Position numbers and translations under genes: made by a program. A stretch of 64,000 bases of DNA from Mycobacterium sp. NBC_00419 (GTDB lineage: Bacteria; Actinomycetota; Actinomycetes; Mycobacteriales; Mycobacteriaceae): assembly GCF_036023875.1 (NCBI RefSeq), contig NZ_CP107931.1, positions 186,001 to 250,000 of the forward strand. Reading direction: 5' to 3'. Each line of letters starts with the position of its first letter. Within the stretch, counting starts at the first letter, position 1. Below, piece by piece: positions 39,757-50,504 of this stretch. The notes under the pieces were generated by a model, which was not told the origin of the DNA, made no database searches, and saw only the letters and a program-made list of their open reading frames with translations.

Positions 39757-40491
39757 TCAGCGATCCAGAACGTCGCGTACAGCTGACTTGATCAGCGAGG
39801 TGTGCAGTGTGATCGCCAGGGCCGCCACCTCGCGGGCGAGGTCGTCGGCACGGTCGCGCGCCCCGGTCTTGCCCGCCTTGCCCACCGGGCCGGCGATCTG
39901 GGCGATCAGATCCGACTGGCGGTCGGCGGCAGAGCGGAACGCACGCAGGTGGCGCGGCTCCACACCGTAGTCGCCGAGCGCCCGCGCGCACTGGACGATC
40001 ACCACCGCATGCTCGTCGAAGAAGCCGCCCGGGCCGGTGGTGATCACCCCGGCTTTGCACAGGGCGGTCAAGAGACCGTCGTCCCCGCCGGAGCGCGCCA
40101 GGACGTCCTCGCGGCTCAGCCGCGCCTGAGCGCGTGTCACCGCGGCTGCACCGTCGGCGCCGGCCTGCTCGGACACCTGCACCAAACGCGGTACGCCGTA
40201 AGGGGATCCGGCTGGCGGCAATTCGCCGTCGGGTGACGCGTCGAGCTGTTCCTTGATGACCTTCAGCGGCAGGTAGTGATCACGCTGGGCGGTCAGGATG
40301 AACCGCAACCTCGCACAGTCGTACGCGGTGAACCGCCGATACCCCGACCCGCTGCGCTGTGGCGTGACGAGGCCCTCGGCTTCCAAGAACCGGATCTTGG
40401 AGATCGTCACGTCCGGGAAGTCCGGTCGTAGCAGGTCCAGGACCGCTCCGATAGACATCCCGGCAAGCGCGGGAGTATCGGGGGCGGTCAC
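39757..40491 (-). CDS. ftsR: MerR-family regulator, FtsR/Rv1828 type
   Basis: A 244-residue regulator. The N-terminal winged-helix domain has [31 protein letters not shown] and [19 protein letters not shown] long effector-like helical domain follows with [22 protein letters not shown]. The C. glutamicum relative FtsR activates ftsZ, so a role in cell-division control is likely by family. The start is at 40491 and abuts garA, sharing one base with its stop. The -10-side architecture of a MerR promoter was not identified in the window. Confidence 0.87.
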   Translation of the reverse strand: MTAPDTPALAGMSIGAVLDLLRPDFPDVTISKIRFLEAEGLVTPQRSGSGYRRFTAYDCARLRFILTAQRDHYLPLKVIKEQLDASPDGELPPAGSPYGVPRLVQVSEQAGADGAAAVTRAQARLSREDVLARSGGDDGLLTALCKAGVITTGPGGFFDEHAVVIVQCARALGDYGVEPRHLRAFRSAADRQSDLIAQIAGPVGKAGKTGARDRADDLAREVAALAITLHTSLIKSAVRDVLDR

Positions 40492-40976
40492 TAGCTTCCT
40501 GGACCGCCTTCGTCGTCGGCCGGCTTGGGGCCGGTCAGGAAGACCAGGCGGAACTTGCCGATCTGGACTTCGTCGCCGTTGGCCAGCGTCGCCGAATCGA
40601 CCGGCTCGCGGTTGACGTAGGTGCCGTTGAGGCTGCCGACGTCGACGACCTGGAATTCGTTGCCGTCCAACCGGAACTCGGCATGCCGGCGGCTGACTGT
40701 CACGTCGTCGAGGAAGATGTCGGAGTCGGGGTGCCGTCCGGCCGAGGTGGTCGGCTGGTCGAGCAGGAATCGCGAGCCCGCGTTGGGGCCACGCTTGACG
40801 ACCAGCAGTGCGGAACCGACCGGGAGGCCTTCCACCCCGGACACCCCGCTGTCGCTGCCTGAGCTCGCCGGGGCATCCAGCTCGTTGAGGAAGTCGGCGC
40901 GGAAGACGGATGTCGTCTCCACGGTGACTTCCTCAGACACCTGGTCTGCCCCGGAGTTCTGGTCCTTGTCCGTCAC
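40491..40976 (-). CDS. garA: FHA-domain regulator GarA
   Basis: A 161-residue protein that controls glutamate and 2-oxoglutarate metabolism. The FHA domain spans about residues 55-150 with [22 protein letters not shown] and [12 protein letters not shown]. The N-terminal phosphorylation motif [11 protein letters not shown] is intact, with Thr21 and Thr22, the PknG and PknB sites in the family. Unphosphorylated GarA inhibits 2-oxoglutarate decarboxylase and NAD-glutamate dehydrogenase and stimulates glutamate synthase. GTG 40976 is the start. The gene is next to glycine-cleavage genes, so nitrogen and one-carbon control are neighbours. Confidence 0.96.
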   Translation of the reverse strand: MTDKDQNSGADQVSEEVTVETTSVFRADFLNELDAPASSGSDSGVSGVEGLPVGSALLVVKRGPNAGSRFLLDQPTTSAGRHPDSDIFLDDVTVSRRHAEFRLDGNEFQVVDVGSLNGTYVNREPVDSATLANGDEVQIGKFRLVFLTGPKPADDEGGPGS

Positions 40977-41132
40977 CCGCTGCTCCTCACTGGCTGCCGT
41001 GGCGATACCTGGCGGGCAGTTCCACCAGGCGCCCGTCCGCCTTCATCATCACTTCCGTCGACCGTACCGCGCGGTGGTCGACGATGTGCCCACCACCGCC
41101 GGATCGGTGGCTGGCAGGCACCCTAACAAGCA

Positions 41133-41528
41133 TTATTCCGTGACTGTGCCCCGATAGGCGTCCGCATCGAGCAGCGCCGCTAACCCCTGTTCGAGGGTAT
41201 CGCCGTCGACCTCGAGGTCCAACAGCCACCCCTGCCCGTAGGGGTCGGAGTTCACCAGTGCCGGGTCGGCGTCCAGATCGCCGTTGACGGCAATTACTTT
41301 CGCCGTCACCGGCGCGAAGAGGTCCGACACCGACTTGGTGGACTCGACCTCGCCGAACGCTTCACCTGCGGTGACCGCGGTGCCGACGTCGGGCAGCTGC
41401 ACGAAGACCACGTCCCCCAGCGAGGACTGGGCGAAGTCGGTGATCCCGACCCGCACGACGCGGTCACCGGTGACACGCACCCATTCATGCTCGGGGGTGT
41501 AGCGCAGGTCGGCTGGGATTTCGCTCAC
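41133..41528 (-). CDS. gcvH: Glycine cleavage system H protein
   Basis: A 131-residue lipoyl carrier that shuttles the aminomethyl group between P-, T- and L-proteins. The lipoylation site is K65 in [17 protein letters not shown]. The start [10 protein letters not shown] and the end [22 protein letters not shown] are standard. GTG 41528 has AAGGAGC upstream. The 156-bp gap to garA (40977-41132) shows no gene; it probably holds the garA promoter. GcvH is downstream of the DUF881 gene by 19 bp on the same strand. Confidence 0.95.
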   Translation of the reverse strand: MSEIPADLRYTPEHEWVRVTGDRVVRVGITDFAQSSLGDVVFVQLPDVGTAVTAGEAFGEVESTKSVSDLFAPVTAKVIAVNGDLDADPALVNSDPYGQGWLLDLEVDGDTLEQGLAALLDADAYRGTVTE

Positions 41529-41547
41529 AGTGCTCCTTCGAGAACGC

Positions 41548-42264
41548 TCATTTGACGGGCTGAGCGTATTGGCGCGCTTTCGGTTGCCGCAAGGTGGTGA
41601 TGTCCACACGGCTGGTCTGAGACACCGTCATGGTCCCGCCGACCCGCTCGACACTGTCGACAGCGCCGCCGGGAATGTTCATCGCCGCGGCCAGCGTTGG
41701 CGGATCGCCAATGGCCAGAACGGAATACGGCGGGCTCAGCGTGAGGTCGTCGATCTGCAGCGCGCCGGGTGTCCCAATCACCCATGTGTCGACCCCCACA
41801 CGGACCGCCTGCTGGCCGGCGCGGATCTCCATGGCCTCGGCGCCGGCGGCGCGCAGTTCGTTGATGACGTCGAGCATGGTTTCCGGCGCCACGCCCGGCC
41901 CCGGGTCGTTGATGGTGATGCTCACACCCGGGCCGGTGGCCGCGACTGTGCCGATCAGGATCGATAGGGCGGCCAGCCTGGACTGGGCGTTCTGGATCGC
42001 GGCCTGATCACTGCTGCCCGCGGCTTGCATGGCGGCCAGGTTGCGCTGAAGTTCGGTCACCTCGGTGTTCAGCGCGGCTTCGCGCTGCTGCAGCGAGTCG
42101 AGCAGCACCAGCAGGTCGGCCGGGCGGGCGGTCTCCAGCCCGTCGCCGGACTCGGTCTGGCGGACCTGGGTGACGATCGCGATGCCCAGCACCAGGCACA
42201 GCACCACGCCCAGCACTCCGAACACGACCTGTGAGCGGGTGCGCCGCGGTTGCCCCTCGGTCAT
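41548..42264 (-). CDS. DUF881 membrane-anchored protein (Rv1825 type)
   Basis: A 238-residue envelope protein. A single transmembrane helix at about residues 14-34 is followed by a coiled-coil region (about 50-85: [19 protein letters not shown]) and the extracytoplasmic DUF881 domain with [15 protein letters not shown] and GGVRIG-like [17 protein letters not shown]. The fold resembles proteins of Gram-positive division or sporulation loci; exact function is unknown. It is one of two DUF881 proteins that flank the small basic membrane protein, an order kept as Rv1823-Rv1825. Confidence 0.82.
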   Translation of the reverse strand: MTEGQPRRTRSQVVFGVLGVVLCLVLGIAIVTQVRQTESGDGLETARPADLLVLLDSLQQREAALNTEVTELQRNLAAMQAAGSSDQAAIQNAQSRLAALSILIGTVAATGPGVSITINDPGPGVAPETMLDVINELRAAGAEAMEIRAGQQAVRVGVDTWVIGTPGALQIDDLTLSPPYSVLAIGDPPTLAAAMNIPGGAVDSVERVGGTMTVSQTSRVDITTLRQPKARQYAQPVK

Positions 42265-42265
42265 C

Positions 42266-42598
42266 TCAGGCTCCGAACAACCTGCGCCGCAAGGCCGCGG
42301 CGTTGCCGAAGATGCGGATACCGAGCACCACGATGATGGCCGTGGACAGCTGGGTGCCTACCCCGAGCTGGTCACCGACGTAGACGATCAGCGCGGCCAC
42401 CAGGACGTTGAACACGAACGAGATCACGAACACCTTGGCGTCGAAGATCTTCTCCAAGTACGCCCGAAGTCCGCCGAAGACGGCGTCGAGTGCCGCCACG
42501 ACGGCGATCGGCAGGTAGGGCTGGATGACTTCGGGGACGCTCGGATGGAACACCAGGCCCAGCACGATGCCGACGACGAGTGCCGCGATTCCGATCAT
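42266..42598 (-). CDS. Small basic family membrane protein (DUF1290, Rv1824 type)
   Basis: A 110-residue inner-membrane protein with three hydrophobic segments (about 2-20, 27-45 and 55-80). MIGIAALVVGIVLGLVFHPSVP and the AALDAVFGGLRAYLEKIFDAKVF region are family hallmarks. ATG 42598 is preceded by GAGGCAGAC; a much longer upstream frame is not part of the family. It lies 1 bp after the following DUF881 gene start region, so the cluster is translated compactly. Function unknown; its partners are the two DUF881 proteins. Confidence 0.82.
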   Translation of the reverse strand: MIGIAALVVGIVLGLVFHPSVPEVIQPYLPIAVVAALDAVFGGLRAYLEKIFDAKVFVISFVFNVLVAALIVYVGDQLGVGTQLSTAIIVVLGIRIFGNAAALRRRLFGA

Positions 42599-42656
42599 GT
42601 CTGCCTCATATTCCCCGTGTCGCTCCGCTCCTGCCCGCCGAGCCAGCTCCTGATTC

Positions 42657-43571
42657 CTAGGGCCCGATCTGCTTGGCAAATTTAATCTCCCGGACCGGAC
42701 CCGCGGGTAACGACAGGCCGTCGCCGCTGCTGACTCTGACACCCACCCCGTAGGAGGCCTCGAGTAGCCGCAGCCGCTGCAGCCCCGAACTGCGTTCGAA
42801 GGTGTCCCGCATGGTGTTCGGCGGGCCAATCGCCAGGATCGTGTACGGGCTGGCGATGGGATGGTTGTCCACCAGGATCGCACCGCCGGCCTGCCGGATG
42901 GTCACATTGGGCCCGATCCGCACCCCGCCCACCGAAATCGCTTCTGCCCCACTGGCCCACAATGCGTTCACCACCAGCTGCAGGTCCCGGTCGAGGATGA
43001 CCTGGCGGCTGCCGGGGACGCGTTGTTTAGAGACGTCGGTCAGGTCGCGCCCTACATTCGGGTCGTTCAGCGTGATGTCGAGGCCGGGCCCGATCACCGG
43101 GGTGGTCCCCGCGGACAGGCTCAGCCGGTCCAGACCGCTCAGCAGTTCGCGGCCGGTGGCGTCGTCCCGGAGTTCTCTGCGTTGGATGTCGTCGGCCTGG
43201 GCGGCCAGCGCGTCGCGTCGCCGGGTCAGCCCATCGGTGTTGCCTTCGGCCGTGCGAACACTGGCGGCCAGCACCTGCTGGGCCGCGCTGACACCGGGCG
43301 CCGTCGAGCGGGCCTGGGCCACCGCGGCTGCGAACACCACCGCGATCAGCACCGCGGCCAGCGCCTGCCACAGCCGGTCGGCGACGGGTGTGCGGGGTTC
43401 GCCGTCGCTGCGGCGTGCGGCCGCGGCGGCATAGCCGGGGTCGAGGTGGTTGGTGAGCAGGGACCGCAGCAGCGACGGCAGCGGAATGCGGGCGGCATGG
43501 TCGATCTCGCTGGGGGGCAGGCCCGCCTGGGGGTCGTACCCGCCGAGCGCGGGGTCAGCTTGTGCGGGCAT
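42657..43571 (-). CDS. DUF881 membrane-anchored protein (Rv1823 type)
   Basis: A 304-residue relative of the protein at 41548. A 65-residue cytoplasmic tail precedes one transmembrane helix (about 68-86), then a coiled coil (about 100-130) and the DUF881 domain with [37 protein letters not shown] and [12 protein letters not shown]. The gene overlaps the preceding phosphatidyltransferase gene by 17 bp, so it belongs to that operon. It probably acts with the small basic protein at the membrane, but no role is proven. Confidence 0.82.
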   Translation of the reverse strand: MPAQADPALGGYDPQAGLPPSEIDHAARIPLPSLLRSLLTNHLDPGYAAAAARRSDGEPRTPVADRLWQALAAVLIAVVFAAAVAQARSTAPGVSAAQQVLAASVRTAEGNTDGLTRRRDALAAQADDIQRRELRDDATGRELLSGLDRLSLSAGTTPVIGPGLDITLNDPNVGRDLTDVSKQRVPGSRQVILDRDLQLVVNALWASGAEAISVGGVRIGPNVTIRQAGGAILVDNHPIASPYTILAIGPPNTMRDTFERSSGLQRLRLLEASYGVGVRVSSGDGLSLPAGPVREIKFAKQIGP

Positions 43572-44160
43572 CGCGGACGGTGTCGAGTCGCGGCAGCGTG
43601 CGGACGACGAGGCGTACCTGAACGAGGTAGAGCACCGCCGACCACAGATACATCCCCATGCCCCAGATGACGAAGCCCCAGCCGATCGCGCCGATCACCC
43701 GACTCCACGTCGCGTCCCACTGACCCAGCAGCACCAGTGGGAATCCGGACATCAGGGCGAACGTGGCGGCCTTGCCGATATAGGTCACCGGCAGTGCGGC
43801 CAGCCCGCGCCGGCGCACCACCGGCAGGGTGGCGGCCAGCACGGCGTCGCGGCCGACGAGGGTGCCGACCACCCACCACGGGACGATGCCGGACAACCCC
43901 AGCCCCACCGGGACGGCGAGCATGTAGATCCGGTCGACCAGCGGGTCCAGGAGCGCGCCCAGCCGGGAGGACTGGTTGTCGACGAGCCGGGCGATCTTGC
44001 CGTCGGCCCAGTCGGAGAACCCGCTGAACATCAGGATCGCCACCGCCCAGCCATAGGCGTGGGTCACCAGCAGCAGGTACAGGAAGACCGGAACCAGGAC
44101 GAGGCGGATGACCGACAGCACGTTCGGGATGGTCAGCACCCGGTCGCCGGGCGGCTCCAT
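43555..44160 (-). CDS. pgsA2: CDP-alcohol phosphatidyltransferase (PgsA2 type)
   Basis: A 201-residue polytopic membrane enzyme of phospholipid head-group transfer. The signature D-G-x2-A-R-x8-G-x3-D-x3-D is complete in [20 protein letters not shown] followed by ALLDPLVDR. About five to six hydrophobic segments are visible. Such enzymes make phosphatidylglycerophosphate or cardiolipin from CDP-diacylglycerol; synteny with Rv1822 suggests the PgsA2 branch, whose exact product is debated. ATG 44160 is two bases after the secA2 stop, so they are cotranscribed. Confidence 0.88.
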   Translation of the reverse strand: MEPPGDRVLTIPNVLSVIRLVLVPVFLYLLLVTHAYGWAVAILMFSGFSDWADGKIARLVDNQSSRLGALLDPLVDRIYMLAVPVGLGLSGIVPWWVVGTLVGRDAVLAATLPVVRRRGLAALPVTYIGKAATFALMSGFPLVLLGQWDATWSRVIGAIGWGFVIWGMGMYLWSAVLYLVQVRLVVRTLPRLDTVRDARTS

Positions 44161-44162
44161 GT

Positions 44163-46496
44163 CTACCGGAACACCCCGGGCAGGCTCAGCGCCGAGAGCG
44201 TGTCGTCGTTGAGCGGATTGTCGTGGACCATGTACGTCCACGTCGAGGTGGGCCGGGCCAGCTTGGAGAGATCCAGACCCTGCTCTTCTTCGAGGACGTT
44301 GGCCGTCTCGAAGGTCTGCTGCGCGGCTTCGATCGCGTCGGCGGCCAGATTCCCGAACGCGTCGACCGCCATCCGGTGGAATTCGTCGAGCGGGTTCTGC
44401 CGTCCGAGGGCGCGCAGGTGAATGCTCTCCCGGATATCGGACAGGTAGGCCAGGTGGTCGGCCCAGCCGCGGTCGAGGTGGAACAGCATGATGTCGCGGC
44501 AGATCTTCTCCAGCGTCTCCTCGGACACCTTGTCCGCGAGCGCCTCGTACCGGTCCGGCGAGAGCTCGCGGAGCTCCTCGCGGGCCGCGGCCGTGCTCAG
44601 TATCGTGTTGCGCCGCTCGACGATGATGGAGCGCTGCTGGGCGATCAGCTGGTTGTAGCGCCAGGTGTTGGCGTGCACGTCGAGCAGACGGCCTTCGGCC
44701 ACCCGCTGGGCGTGGTCGAGCAGTGAGGCGGCCTTCGGGCTTGAGATGCGCCCGGTGTCATCGGTGTCCAGCGGCAGCTTGGCGCGCTCGACATGAGCGG
44801 TGACGACGTCGTCCTCCCAGCTGGCGAAGAACGCGGTGGAACCCGGGTCGCCCTGGCGGCCGGCACGGCCACGCAGCTGGTTGTCCAGCCGCTCGGTGTT
44901 GTGCCTGCCGGTGCCGATGACATGCAGGCCGCCGAGGTCGGCCACCTTGTCATGGTCGGCCTCGTCGGACCCGCCGAGCCGGATGTCGGTGCCGCGGCCG
45001 GCCATCTGGGTGGAGACCGTCACCGCGCCGAGCTTGCCCGCCTCGGCGATGACGGCGGCTTCCTCTTCGTCGTTCTTGGCGTTGAGGACCACCGCCGGAA
45101 CGCCCCGGCGGACCAGCCGCTCGTAGAGTTCCTCGGATTCGGCGACGTCGTGGGTCCCGACCAGGATCGGCTGGCCGGTGGCATGCACCTCGATGATGTG
45201 CTCGATGACGGCCTCGATCTTGGCCGCCGTGGTGATGTACACCCGGTCGGGCTGATCCTCGCGAACGTTCGGGGTGTTCGGCGGGATCGGTGAGACGCCC
45301 AGCTTGTAGAACTGGCGCAGCTGCTCACCGGCGGCCAGCGCGGTACCGGTCATCCCGCACACCGTCGGATAGCGGTTGATCAGCGCCTGCACCGTGATGG
45401 TGTCGAGTACCTCGCCGGTCTCGGTGGTCTCGATGCCCTCTTTGGCCTCCACGGCTGCCTGCAGACCGTCCGGCCAGCGCTGCAGCTGGGCGATGCGCCC
45501 GCGGGAGGAGTTGATCAGCTGCACCGCGCCGTTGCGCACGATGTAGTGGACGTCGCGCTGCAGCAGCACATGTGCGTGCAGGGCGACGTTGACCTCCGTC
45601 AGGACGGTGCCGACGTGCTCCTCGGAGTACAGGTCGATACCGCCGAGGGCCTTCTCCAGCTTCTGCGCGCCCGCCTCGGTGAGGTGGACGTTGCGGCTGT
45701 CCTCGTCGGTGTCGAAATCCTGGCCCGCCTGCAGCTCGCCGACCAGCCGCACGATGTCCAGCTTCGGCGTCTCGCGGTGCGTCGTCCCGGCAAGCACCAG
45801 CGGGACGAGGGCCTCGTCGACGAGCACCGAGTCGGCCTCGTCAATCAGCGCCACGTCGGGGTTGGGTGACACGAGATCGGCGACGTCGGTGACCAGCTGG
45901 TCGCGCAGCACGTCGAAGCCGATCTCGTTGACCGAGGCGTAGGTGACGTCGCACGCATAGGCGGCGCGGCGCTCCTGCGCGGTGGAGTCCTCGGTGATCC
46001 AGCCGACGGTCAGGCCCATGGCCTCGATCAGCGGCCCCATCCATTCGGCGTCGCGGCGGGCCAGATAGTCGTTGATGGTGACGACGTGCACGTTGCGCCC
46101 GGCCAGCGCATACCCCGCGGCGGCGATGGCACCCGAGAGCGTCTTGCCCTCACCGGTGGCCATCTCGACGACGTCACCGGCCATCATCCGCAGCGCGCCG
46201 AGCAGCTGGACGTCAAAGGGCCGCAGCCCGGTCGCGCGCTCGGCAGCCTCCCTGGCGATGGCCAGGAACTGCGGGATGTCGACCGAGGCGGCGAGGTCGC
46301 CGAGTTCGAGTAGCTCGGCGGCCTTGCGCAGCTGCTCGTCGTCGAGTCCCTTGGCCTTGTCGTCGAACTCGGCCGAGGCGTCCACCTCGGCCATCGACTC
46401 GGCCTTCGTCTTTTCCGTGCTCGCCCCGAGCAGGCGCCAAAAGCCGCGGCTGAGGCGGTTCGGCCCGGCCGTGGTGGTCTTGCTTCTCTTCGCCAC
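44163..46496 (-). CDS. secA2: Accessory Sec translocase ATPase SecA2
   Basis: A 777-residue ATPase that drives export of a subset of proteins, including some without a classical signal, through the Sec channel. It is shorter than SecA1 (about 950) and lacks the C-terminal zinc-binding tail. Walker A is MATGEGKT near residue 115, the DEAD-box [17 protein letters not shown] near 215, and the motor motif [11 protein letters not shown] near 495. The ADP-lock type positions were not compared. It leads the minus-strand operon secA2-pgsA2-DUF881 gene. In H37Rv this is Rv1821. ATG 46496 is the start. Confidence 0.95.
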   Translation of the reverse strand: MAKRSKTTTAGPNRLSRGFWRLLGASTEKTKAESMAEVDASAEFDDKAKGLDDEQLRKAAELLELGDLAASVDIPQFLAIAREAAERATGLRPFDVQLLGALRMMAGDVVEMATGEGKTLSGAIAAAGYALAGRNVHVVTINDYLARRDAEWMGPLIEAMGLTVGWITEDSTAQERRAAYACDVTYASVNEIGFDVLRDQLVTDVADLVSPNPDVALIDEADSVLVDEALVPLVLAGTTHRETPKLDIVRLVGELQAGQDFDTDEDSRNVHLTEAGAQKLEKALGGIDLYSEEHVGTVLTEVNVALHAHVLLQRDVHYIVRNGAVQLINSSRGRIAQLQRWPDGLQAAVEAKEGIETTETGEVLDTITVQALINRYPTVCGMTGTALAAGEQLRQFYKLGVSPIPPNTPNVREDQPDRVYITTAAKIEAVIEHIIEVHATGQPILVGTHDVAESEELYERLVRRGVPAVVLNAKNDEEEAAVIAEAGKLGAVTVSTQMAGRGTDIRLGGSDEADHDKVADLGGLHVIGTGRHNTERLDNQLRGRAGRQGDPGSTAFFASWEDDVVTAHVERAKLPLDTDDTGRISSPKAASLLDHAQRVAEGRLLDVHANTWRYNQLIAQQRSIIVERRNTILSTAAAREELRELSPDRYEALADKVSEETLEKICRDIMLFHLDRGWADHLAYLSDIRESIHLRALGRQNPLDEFHRMAVDAFGNLAADAIEAAQQTFETANVLEEEQGLDLSKLARPTSTWTYMVHDNPLNDDTLSALSLPGVFR

Positions 46497-46618
46497 GGGT
46501 CAACGGTACCGGCGGCCCACGTCGACGGGTGTCGGCACAGGCATGTTTTGCGTCGGGCTACGTCACCTACGGGTCGTCCGAGGTAGGTTCGCCGCAGATC
46601 GGAGCGAGGTGATAACGA

Positions 46619-48511
46619 GTGGACACGTCGACATTCAGGCCGTCGCTGGACTGGGGCGATGAGTTCTACCGCTCGCTGTGGTGGTTAGCCGAGGTGTTCG
46701 CCCTCACGGCTCCGTGCCTGGTGCTCGCGCTGTTCCTGTTGGGACGGTTCACCGAGTGGGGACGCCAGTACTGGCGCATCACCGGTGCGTACTTCACCGG
46801 TAAGAGCAGCCTGTTGAACTGGGGACTGTTGGCCCTGATGCTGGCGTCAACGATCGTGTCGGTGCGGATCAACGTGTTGCTGAGCTACCAGGTCAATGAT
46901 CTGTTCAACGCGCTGCAGGTGGCCTTCGAGGATCCCGCCAACGACTCAGGGGTGCACGGATTCTGGACGACGATGGTGGTGTTCACCGTGTTGGCCGTCC
47001 TGCATGTGCTGCGCTATCTGGCAGATCTGTATCTGACTCAGCGGTTCATAATGCGCTGGCGAATCTGGTTGAGTCACAATGTAATTGATGACTGGTTAGG
47101 CGAAGGGGCATACTTCAGAAGCCAGTTCTCACGTGAGCCGGTCGACAACCCGGACCAGCGGATTCAGCAGGATGTCGACACCTTCACCACCGGAGTCGGC
47201 GGCCAATCGAACGTACCGGCGTACGGCTCGGGGCAGACCTTGCTTTTCGGCGCTGTGTGGTCGGTGCTGTCGGTGTTCTCTTTCGGGACCATCCTCTGGC
47301 AGCTGTCCGGCCCGCTGCAGCTGTGGAATGTCACCGTTCCGCGGGCTCTTTTCTGGATCGTGCTGCTGTACGTGCTGATCGGCACCATTGTGTCGTTCAC
47401 CATCGGCAGGCCAATGATCCGGCTCAGCTATCTCAACGAGTTGCGGAACGCCGGATTCCGCTACGCGTTGGTTCGGGTTCGCGACGCCAGTGCCGCGATC
47501 GGTCTGTACAAGGGTGAACAGACGGAGCGAGGAATACTGAGTGGTCGGCTGCAGTCAGTCATGGACAACTACCGGGGCTGGCTGAACAGGATGATCGTCT
47601 TCACCGGATGGAACCTGTCGATGAGCCAGGCGATCAATCCGCTGCCCTACATTGTCCAGGCGCAGCGGTTGTTCGCCAGGGAGATCTCGTTCGGCGGCGT
47701 CATGCAGTCGGCGACCGCCTTTCACATGATCCACGATTCGCTGTCCTTCTTTCGCAACGCCTACGACTCATTCGCTAGTTTCCGCGGCGCGACGATCAGG
47801 TTGAACGGTCTACTCGAAGCCAACCATCGTGCCCGGGCCCTGACCCCGGCACCGATCGGCGACTCACTCGACGATGCAGTGGACGTGCGTGATCTCGACG
47901 TGCGGACCCCGGGCGGTCGACACTTGGTCAACAACCTCGACTTCCACCTCGAACCGGGCGAGTCCCTGCTGATCACCGGCGCGTCAGGCATCGGCAAGAC
48001 GGTGCTTGTGCAGAGCATCGCAGGGTTGTGGCCGTTTCGGTCAGGCACGGTGACGCTCCCGGGCGGCCAGTCTGCGACCATGTTCGTCCCCCAGCTTCCC
48101 TATCTGCCGCTGGGAAGTCTGCGAGCCGTAGTGAGCTACCCACGCGACGAAGGTGCAGTCGGTGACCGCCAGATCCAAGAGGTCCTGTCAATGGTTGCCC
48201 TCTCGCAGCTGGTGCTGCACGTCGGCGAAGAACGGGACTGGGCCAAAACACTGTCGGTGGGTGAGCAACAGCGGTTGGCGTTCGCGCGCGTTCTGCTGAC
48301 CCGGCCCAAGGCAGTGTTCTTGGACGAATCGACATCGGCAATGGACGAGGGTCTCGAGCTGATGCTCTATCAGAAGCTCCGCGATGAGCTGCCGGCAACG
48401 ATCATCGTCAGCATCAGCCACCGCGCCACCATCGAGCAGTTTCACGGCCGGCGCCTTGAGTTGCTCGGTGACGGCGATTGGCGACTCGACAGAGTGGGCG
48501 CTTCGACATAG
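46619..48511 (+). CDS. BacA/SbmA-like ABC half-transporter, copy 1
   Basis: A 630-residue half-transporter of the Rv1819c family: an SbmA/BacA-type membrane domain (about residues 15-400, six helices) fused to an ABC ATPase. Rv1819c imports vitamin B12 and hydrophilic peptides. [26 protein letters not shown] and RYALVRVRDASAAIGLYKGE mark the domain; Walker A is GASGIGKT, signature LSVGEQQRLAFAR, Walker [10 protein letters not shown] and switch His SISHR. GTG 46619 follows GGAGCGAGG. Base composition falls locally (28 G/C of 60 at 47041-47100). It is divergent from secA2 and heads a run of three. It is the most divergent of the three in membrane-domain detail. Confidence 0.88.
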   Translation: MDTSTFRPSLDWGDEFYRSLWWLAEVFALTAPCLVLALFLLGRFTEWGRQYWRITGAYFTGKSSLLNWGLLALMLASTIVSVRINVLLSYQVNDLFNALQVAFEDPANDSGVHGFWTTMVVFTVLAVLHVLRYLADLYLTQRFIMRWRIWLSHNVIDDWLGEGAYFRSQFSREPVDNPDQRIQQDVDTFTTGVGGQSNVPAYGSGQTLLFGAVWSVLSVFSFGTILWQLSGPLQLWNVTVPRALFWIVLLYVLIGTIVSFTIGRPMIRLSYLNELRNAGFRYALVRVRDASAAIGLYKGEQTERGILSGRLQSVMDNYRGWLNRMIVFTGWNLSMSQAINPLPYIVQAQRLFAREISFGGVMQSATAFHMIHDSLSFFRNAYDSFASFRGATIRLNGLLEANHRARALTPAPIGDSLDDAVDVRDLDVRTPGGRHLVNNLDFHLEPGESLLITGASGIGKTVLVQSIAGLWPFRSGTVTLPGGQSATMFVPQLPYLPLGSLRAVVSYPRDEGAVGDRQIQEVLSMVALSQLVLHVGEERDWAKTLSVGEQQRLAFARVLLTRPKAVFLDESTSAMDEGLELMLYQKLRDELPATIIVSISHRATIEQFHGRRLELLGDGDWRLDRVGAST

Positions 48512-48526
48512 TGCCTCCAGCGCTCT

Positions 48527-48542
48527 GTTCTTAAGTTCTTAA
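48527..48542 (+). repeat. Perfect 8-bp tandem repeat GTTCTTAA between ABC copies 1 and 2
   Basis: GTTCTTAA at 48527-48534 is repeated at 48535-48542 in a 53-bp gap. TTAAGTTCTTAA within it is also an inverted repeat. The AT-rich block is unusual for this genome and may be a promoter or regulator site for copy 2. Confidence 0.6.
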
Positions 48543-48564
48543 CCAGTCGCGGTACCTTGCCGGG

Positions 48565-50481
48565 ATGGAGATGTTCACCCCAGCGATGAACTGGGGCGCC
48601 GAGCTTGTGCCGTCCCTTCTCTGGATCGTCAAAGCGTGGGCTATCGCTGCGGTCAGCACCCTGGCGATTCTGACGGCGATCATGCGGTTCACCGTGTGGG
48701 GCCGCCAGTTCTGGCGGATCACCGGGGCTTACTTCACCGGCCGCAGCAGCATCGGGGTCTGGCTGTGGCTGGCGTTGTTGTTACTGCTGGTGATCGCCGG
48801 TGTGCGGCTCGACGTGCTGTTCAGTTACCAGGGCAACGACATGTTCACCGCCTTCCAGGCGGTGGCGGCCGGAGTTGGTGGCGGCAACGAAGCGGTTAAG
48901 GAGTCCGGGGCGCACGGATTCTGGATGTCAATTCTGGTGTTCTCGGTGCTGGCCGCCATCCACGTGGTGCGCGTCATGGTCGACCTGTTCCTGATGCAGC
49001 GCTTCATGCTTGCCTGGCGGGCCTGGCTGACCGATCGGCTGACCGGCGACTGGCTGGACGGGCGGGCCTACTACCGCTCGCGCTTCATCGACGACACGAT
49101 CGATAATCCAGACCAGCGGATCCAGTACGACATCGATATCTTCACCGCCGGCGTAGGCCCACTGCCCAATACGCCCAACAACACCACGACGGCGACCCTG
49201 CTTTTCGGTGCGGTGTCCTCGATTACCTCGATGATTTCGTTCACGGCGATTCTGTGGAACCTCTCGGGCACATTGGTGATATTCGGCGTCAGTATCCCCA
49301 AGGCGATGTTCTTCATCGGGCTGACTTATGTCTTCATCGCGACGATCGTGGTGTTCTGGATCGGCCGTCCGATCATTCGGTTGGCATTCGACAATGAGAA
49401 GTACAACGCCGCCTTCCGTTACGCGCTGGTCCGGCTGCGGGATGCATCCGAGGCGGTCGCCTTCTATCGGGGTGAGGTCGCCGAGCGGACGGGTCTGCGG
49501 CAGTTGTTCGTGCCCGTCGTATCCAATTACAAGCGGTACGTCAGCAGGATGATGGGATTTTACGGCTGGAACCTGTCGGTCAGTCAGATCATCGTTCCGC
49601 TGCCGTATCTGCTTCAGTTCCCGCGGTTTCTTGCCGGCGAAATACGGCTGGGTGATCTGTCGCAGAGCGCGTCGGCTTTCGGCAGCATTCAGAACGGGCT
49701 GTCCTTCTTCCGCAATGCTTACGACCAGTTCGCCGGCTACCGCGCCGCCATCATCCGCCTGCACGGCTTGGTCATCGCCAACGAGGAAGCCCGGGCCCTG
49801 CCCGAGTTGGTGAAGGAGGATTGCATAGACGGGACCGTTCAGTTCAACAAAGTCGAAGTGCGTACCCCCGACGGCCAGCAGCTGGTCGATCCGATCGATC
49901 TGCACCTGGCACCCGGCGAAACGCTGGTGATCAAGGGCCAATCCGGTACTGGAAAGACCACACTATTGCGGAGCCTGGCGCAAATGTGGCCGTACGCCTC
50001 CGGGGAGATGAAGTGCCCGGGCGGCGACAACGCGACGATGTTCTTGTCCCAGATGCCCTATGTGCCCCTCGGCGATCTGCGGGCGGTGGTCTCGTATCCG
50101 AACGAGGAAGGCACCGTCGACGACACGCAGCTGCGTCGGGTACTCGAGCAGGTCGCGCTGCCCCACCTCATCGAACGGCTTGACGAAGTCCAGGACTGGG
50201 CCAAGGTGTTATCCCCGGGCGAGCAGCAGCGCATCGCATTCGCCCGAATCTTGCTGACCAAACCCAAAGCGGTCTTCCTCGACGAGTCCACCTCGGCTCT
50301 TGATGAGGGGTTGGAGTTGATGCTCTACAACCTGGTCCGGTCCGATCTACCCAACATGATCCTGGTCAGCGTGAGCCACCGGAGCTCGGTCGACAAACAT
50401 CACAGCAAGCATCTCGAACTTCTGGGTGAAGGCAGGTGGCGGCTCGGGCGGGTCGAGGGTAGCGAACCGGCCAGGGTCTGA
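48565..50481 (+). CDS. bacA: BacA/SbmA-like ABC half-transporter, copy 2
   Basis: A 638-residue half-transporter, from memory the copy closest to H37Rv Rv1819c (639 residues). Domain order is the same as copy 1. Membrane-domain landmarks are [42 protein letters not shown] (seen in parts) and [20 protein letters not shown]. Walker A is GQSGTGKTT, signature [13 protein letters not shown], Walker [15 protein letters not shown], switch VSVSHR. All ATP-site residues are intact. ATG 48565 has a weak ribosome site (GGGATG context). It ends 23 bp before copy 3. Confidence 0.9.
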   Translation: MEMFTPAMNWGAELVPSLLWIVKAWAIAAVSTLAILTAIMRFTVWGRQFWRITGAYFTGRSSIGVWLWLALLLLLVIAGVRLDVLFSYQGNDMFTAFQAVAAGVGGGNEAVKESGAHGFWMSILVFSVLAAIHVVRVMVDLFLMQRFMLAWRAWLTDRLTGDWLDGRAYYRSRFIDDTIDNPDQRIQYDIDIFTAGVGPLPNTPNNTTTATLLFGAVSSITSMISFTAILWNLSGTLVIFGVSIPKAMFFIGLTYVFIATIVVFWIGRPIIRLAFDNEKYNAAFRYALVRLRDASEAVAFYRGEVAERTGLRQLFVPVVSNYKRYVSRMMGFYGWNLSVSQIIVPLPYLLQFPRFLAGEIRLGDLSQSASAFGSIQNGLSFFRNAYDQFAGYRAAIIRLHGLVIANEEARALPELVKEDCIDGTVQFNKVEVRTPDGQQLVDPIDLHLAPGETLVIKGQSGTGKTTLLRSLAQMWPYASGEMKCPGGDNATMFLSQMPYVPLGDLRAVVSYPNEEGTVDDTQLRRVLEQVALPHLIERLDEVQDWAKVLSPGEQQRIAFARILLTKPKAVFLDESTSALDEGLELMLYNLVRSDLPNMILVSVSHRSSVDKHHSKHLELLGEGRWRLGRVEGSEPARV

Positions 50482-50504
50482 TCTGACGCCGAGGAGTCAC
50501 TCCC

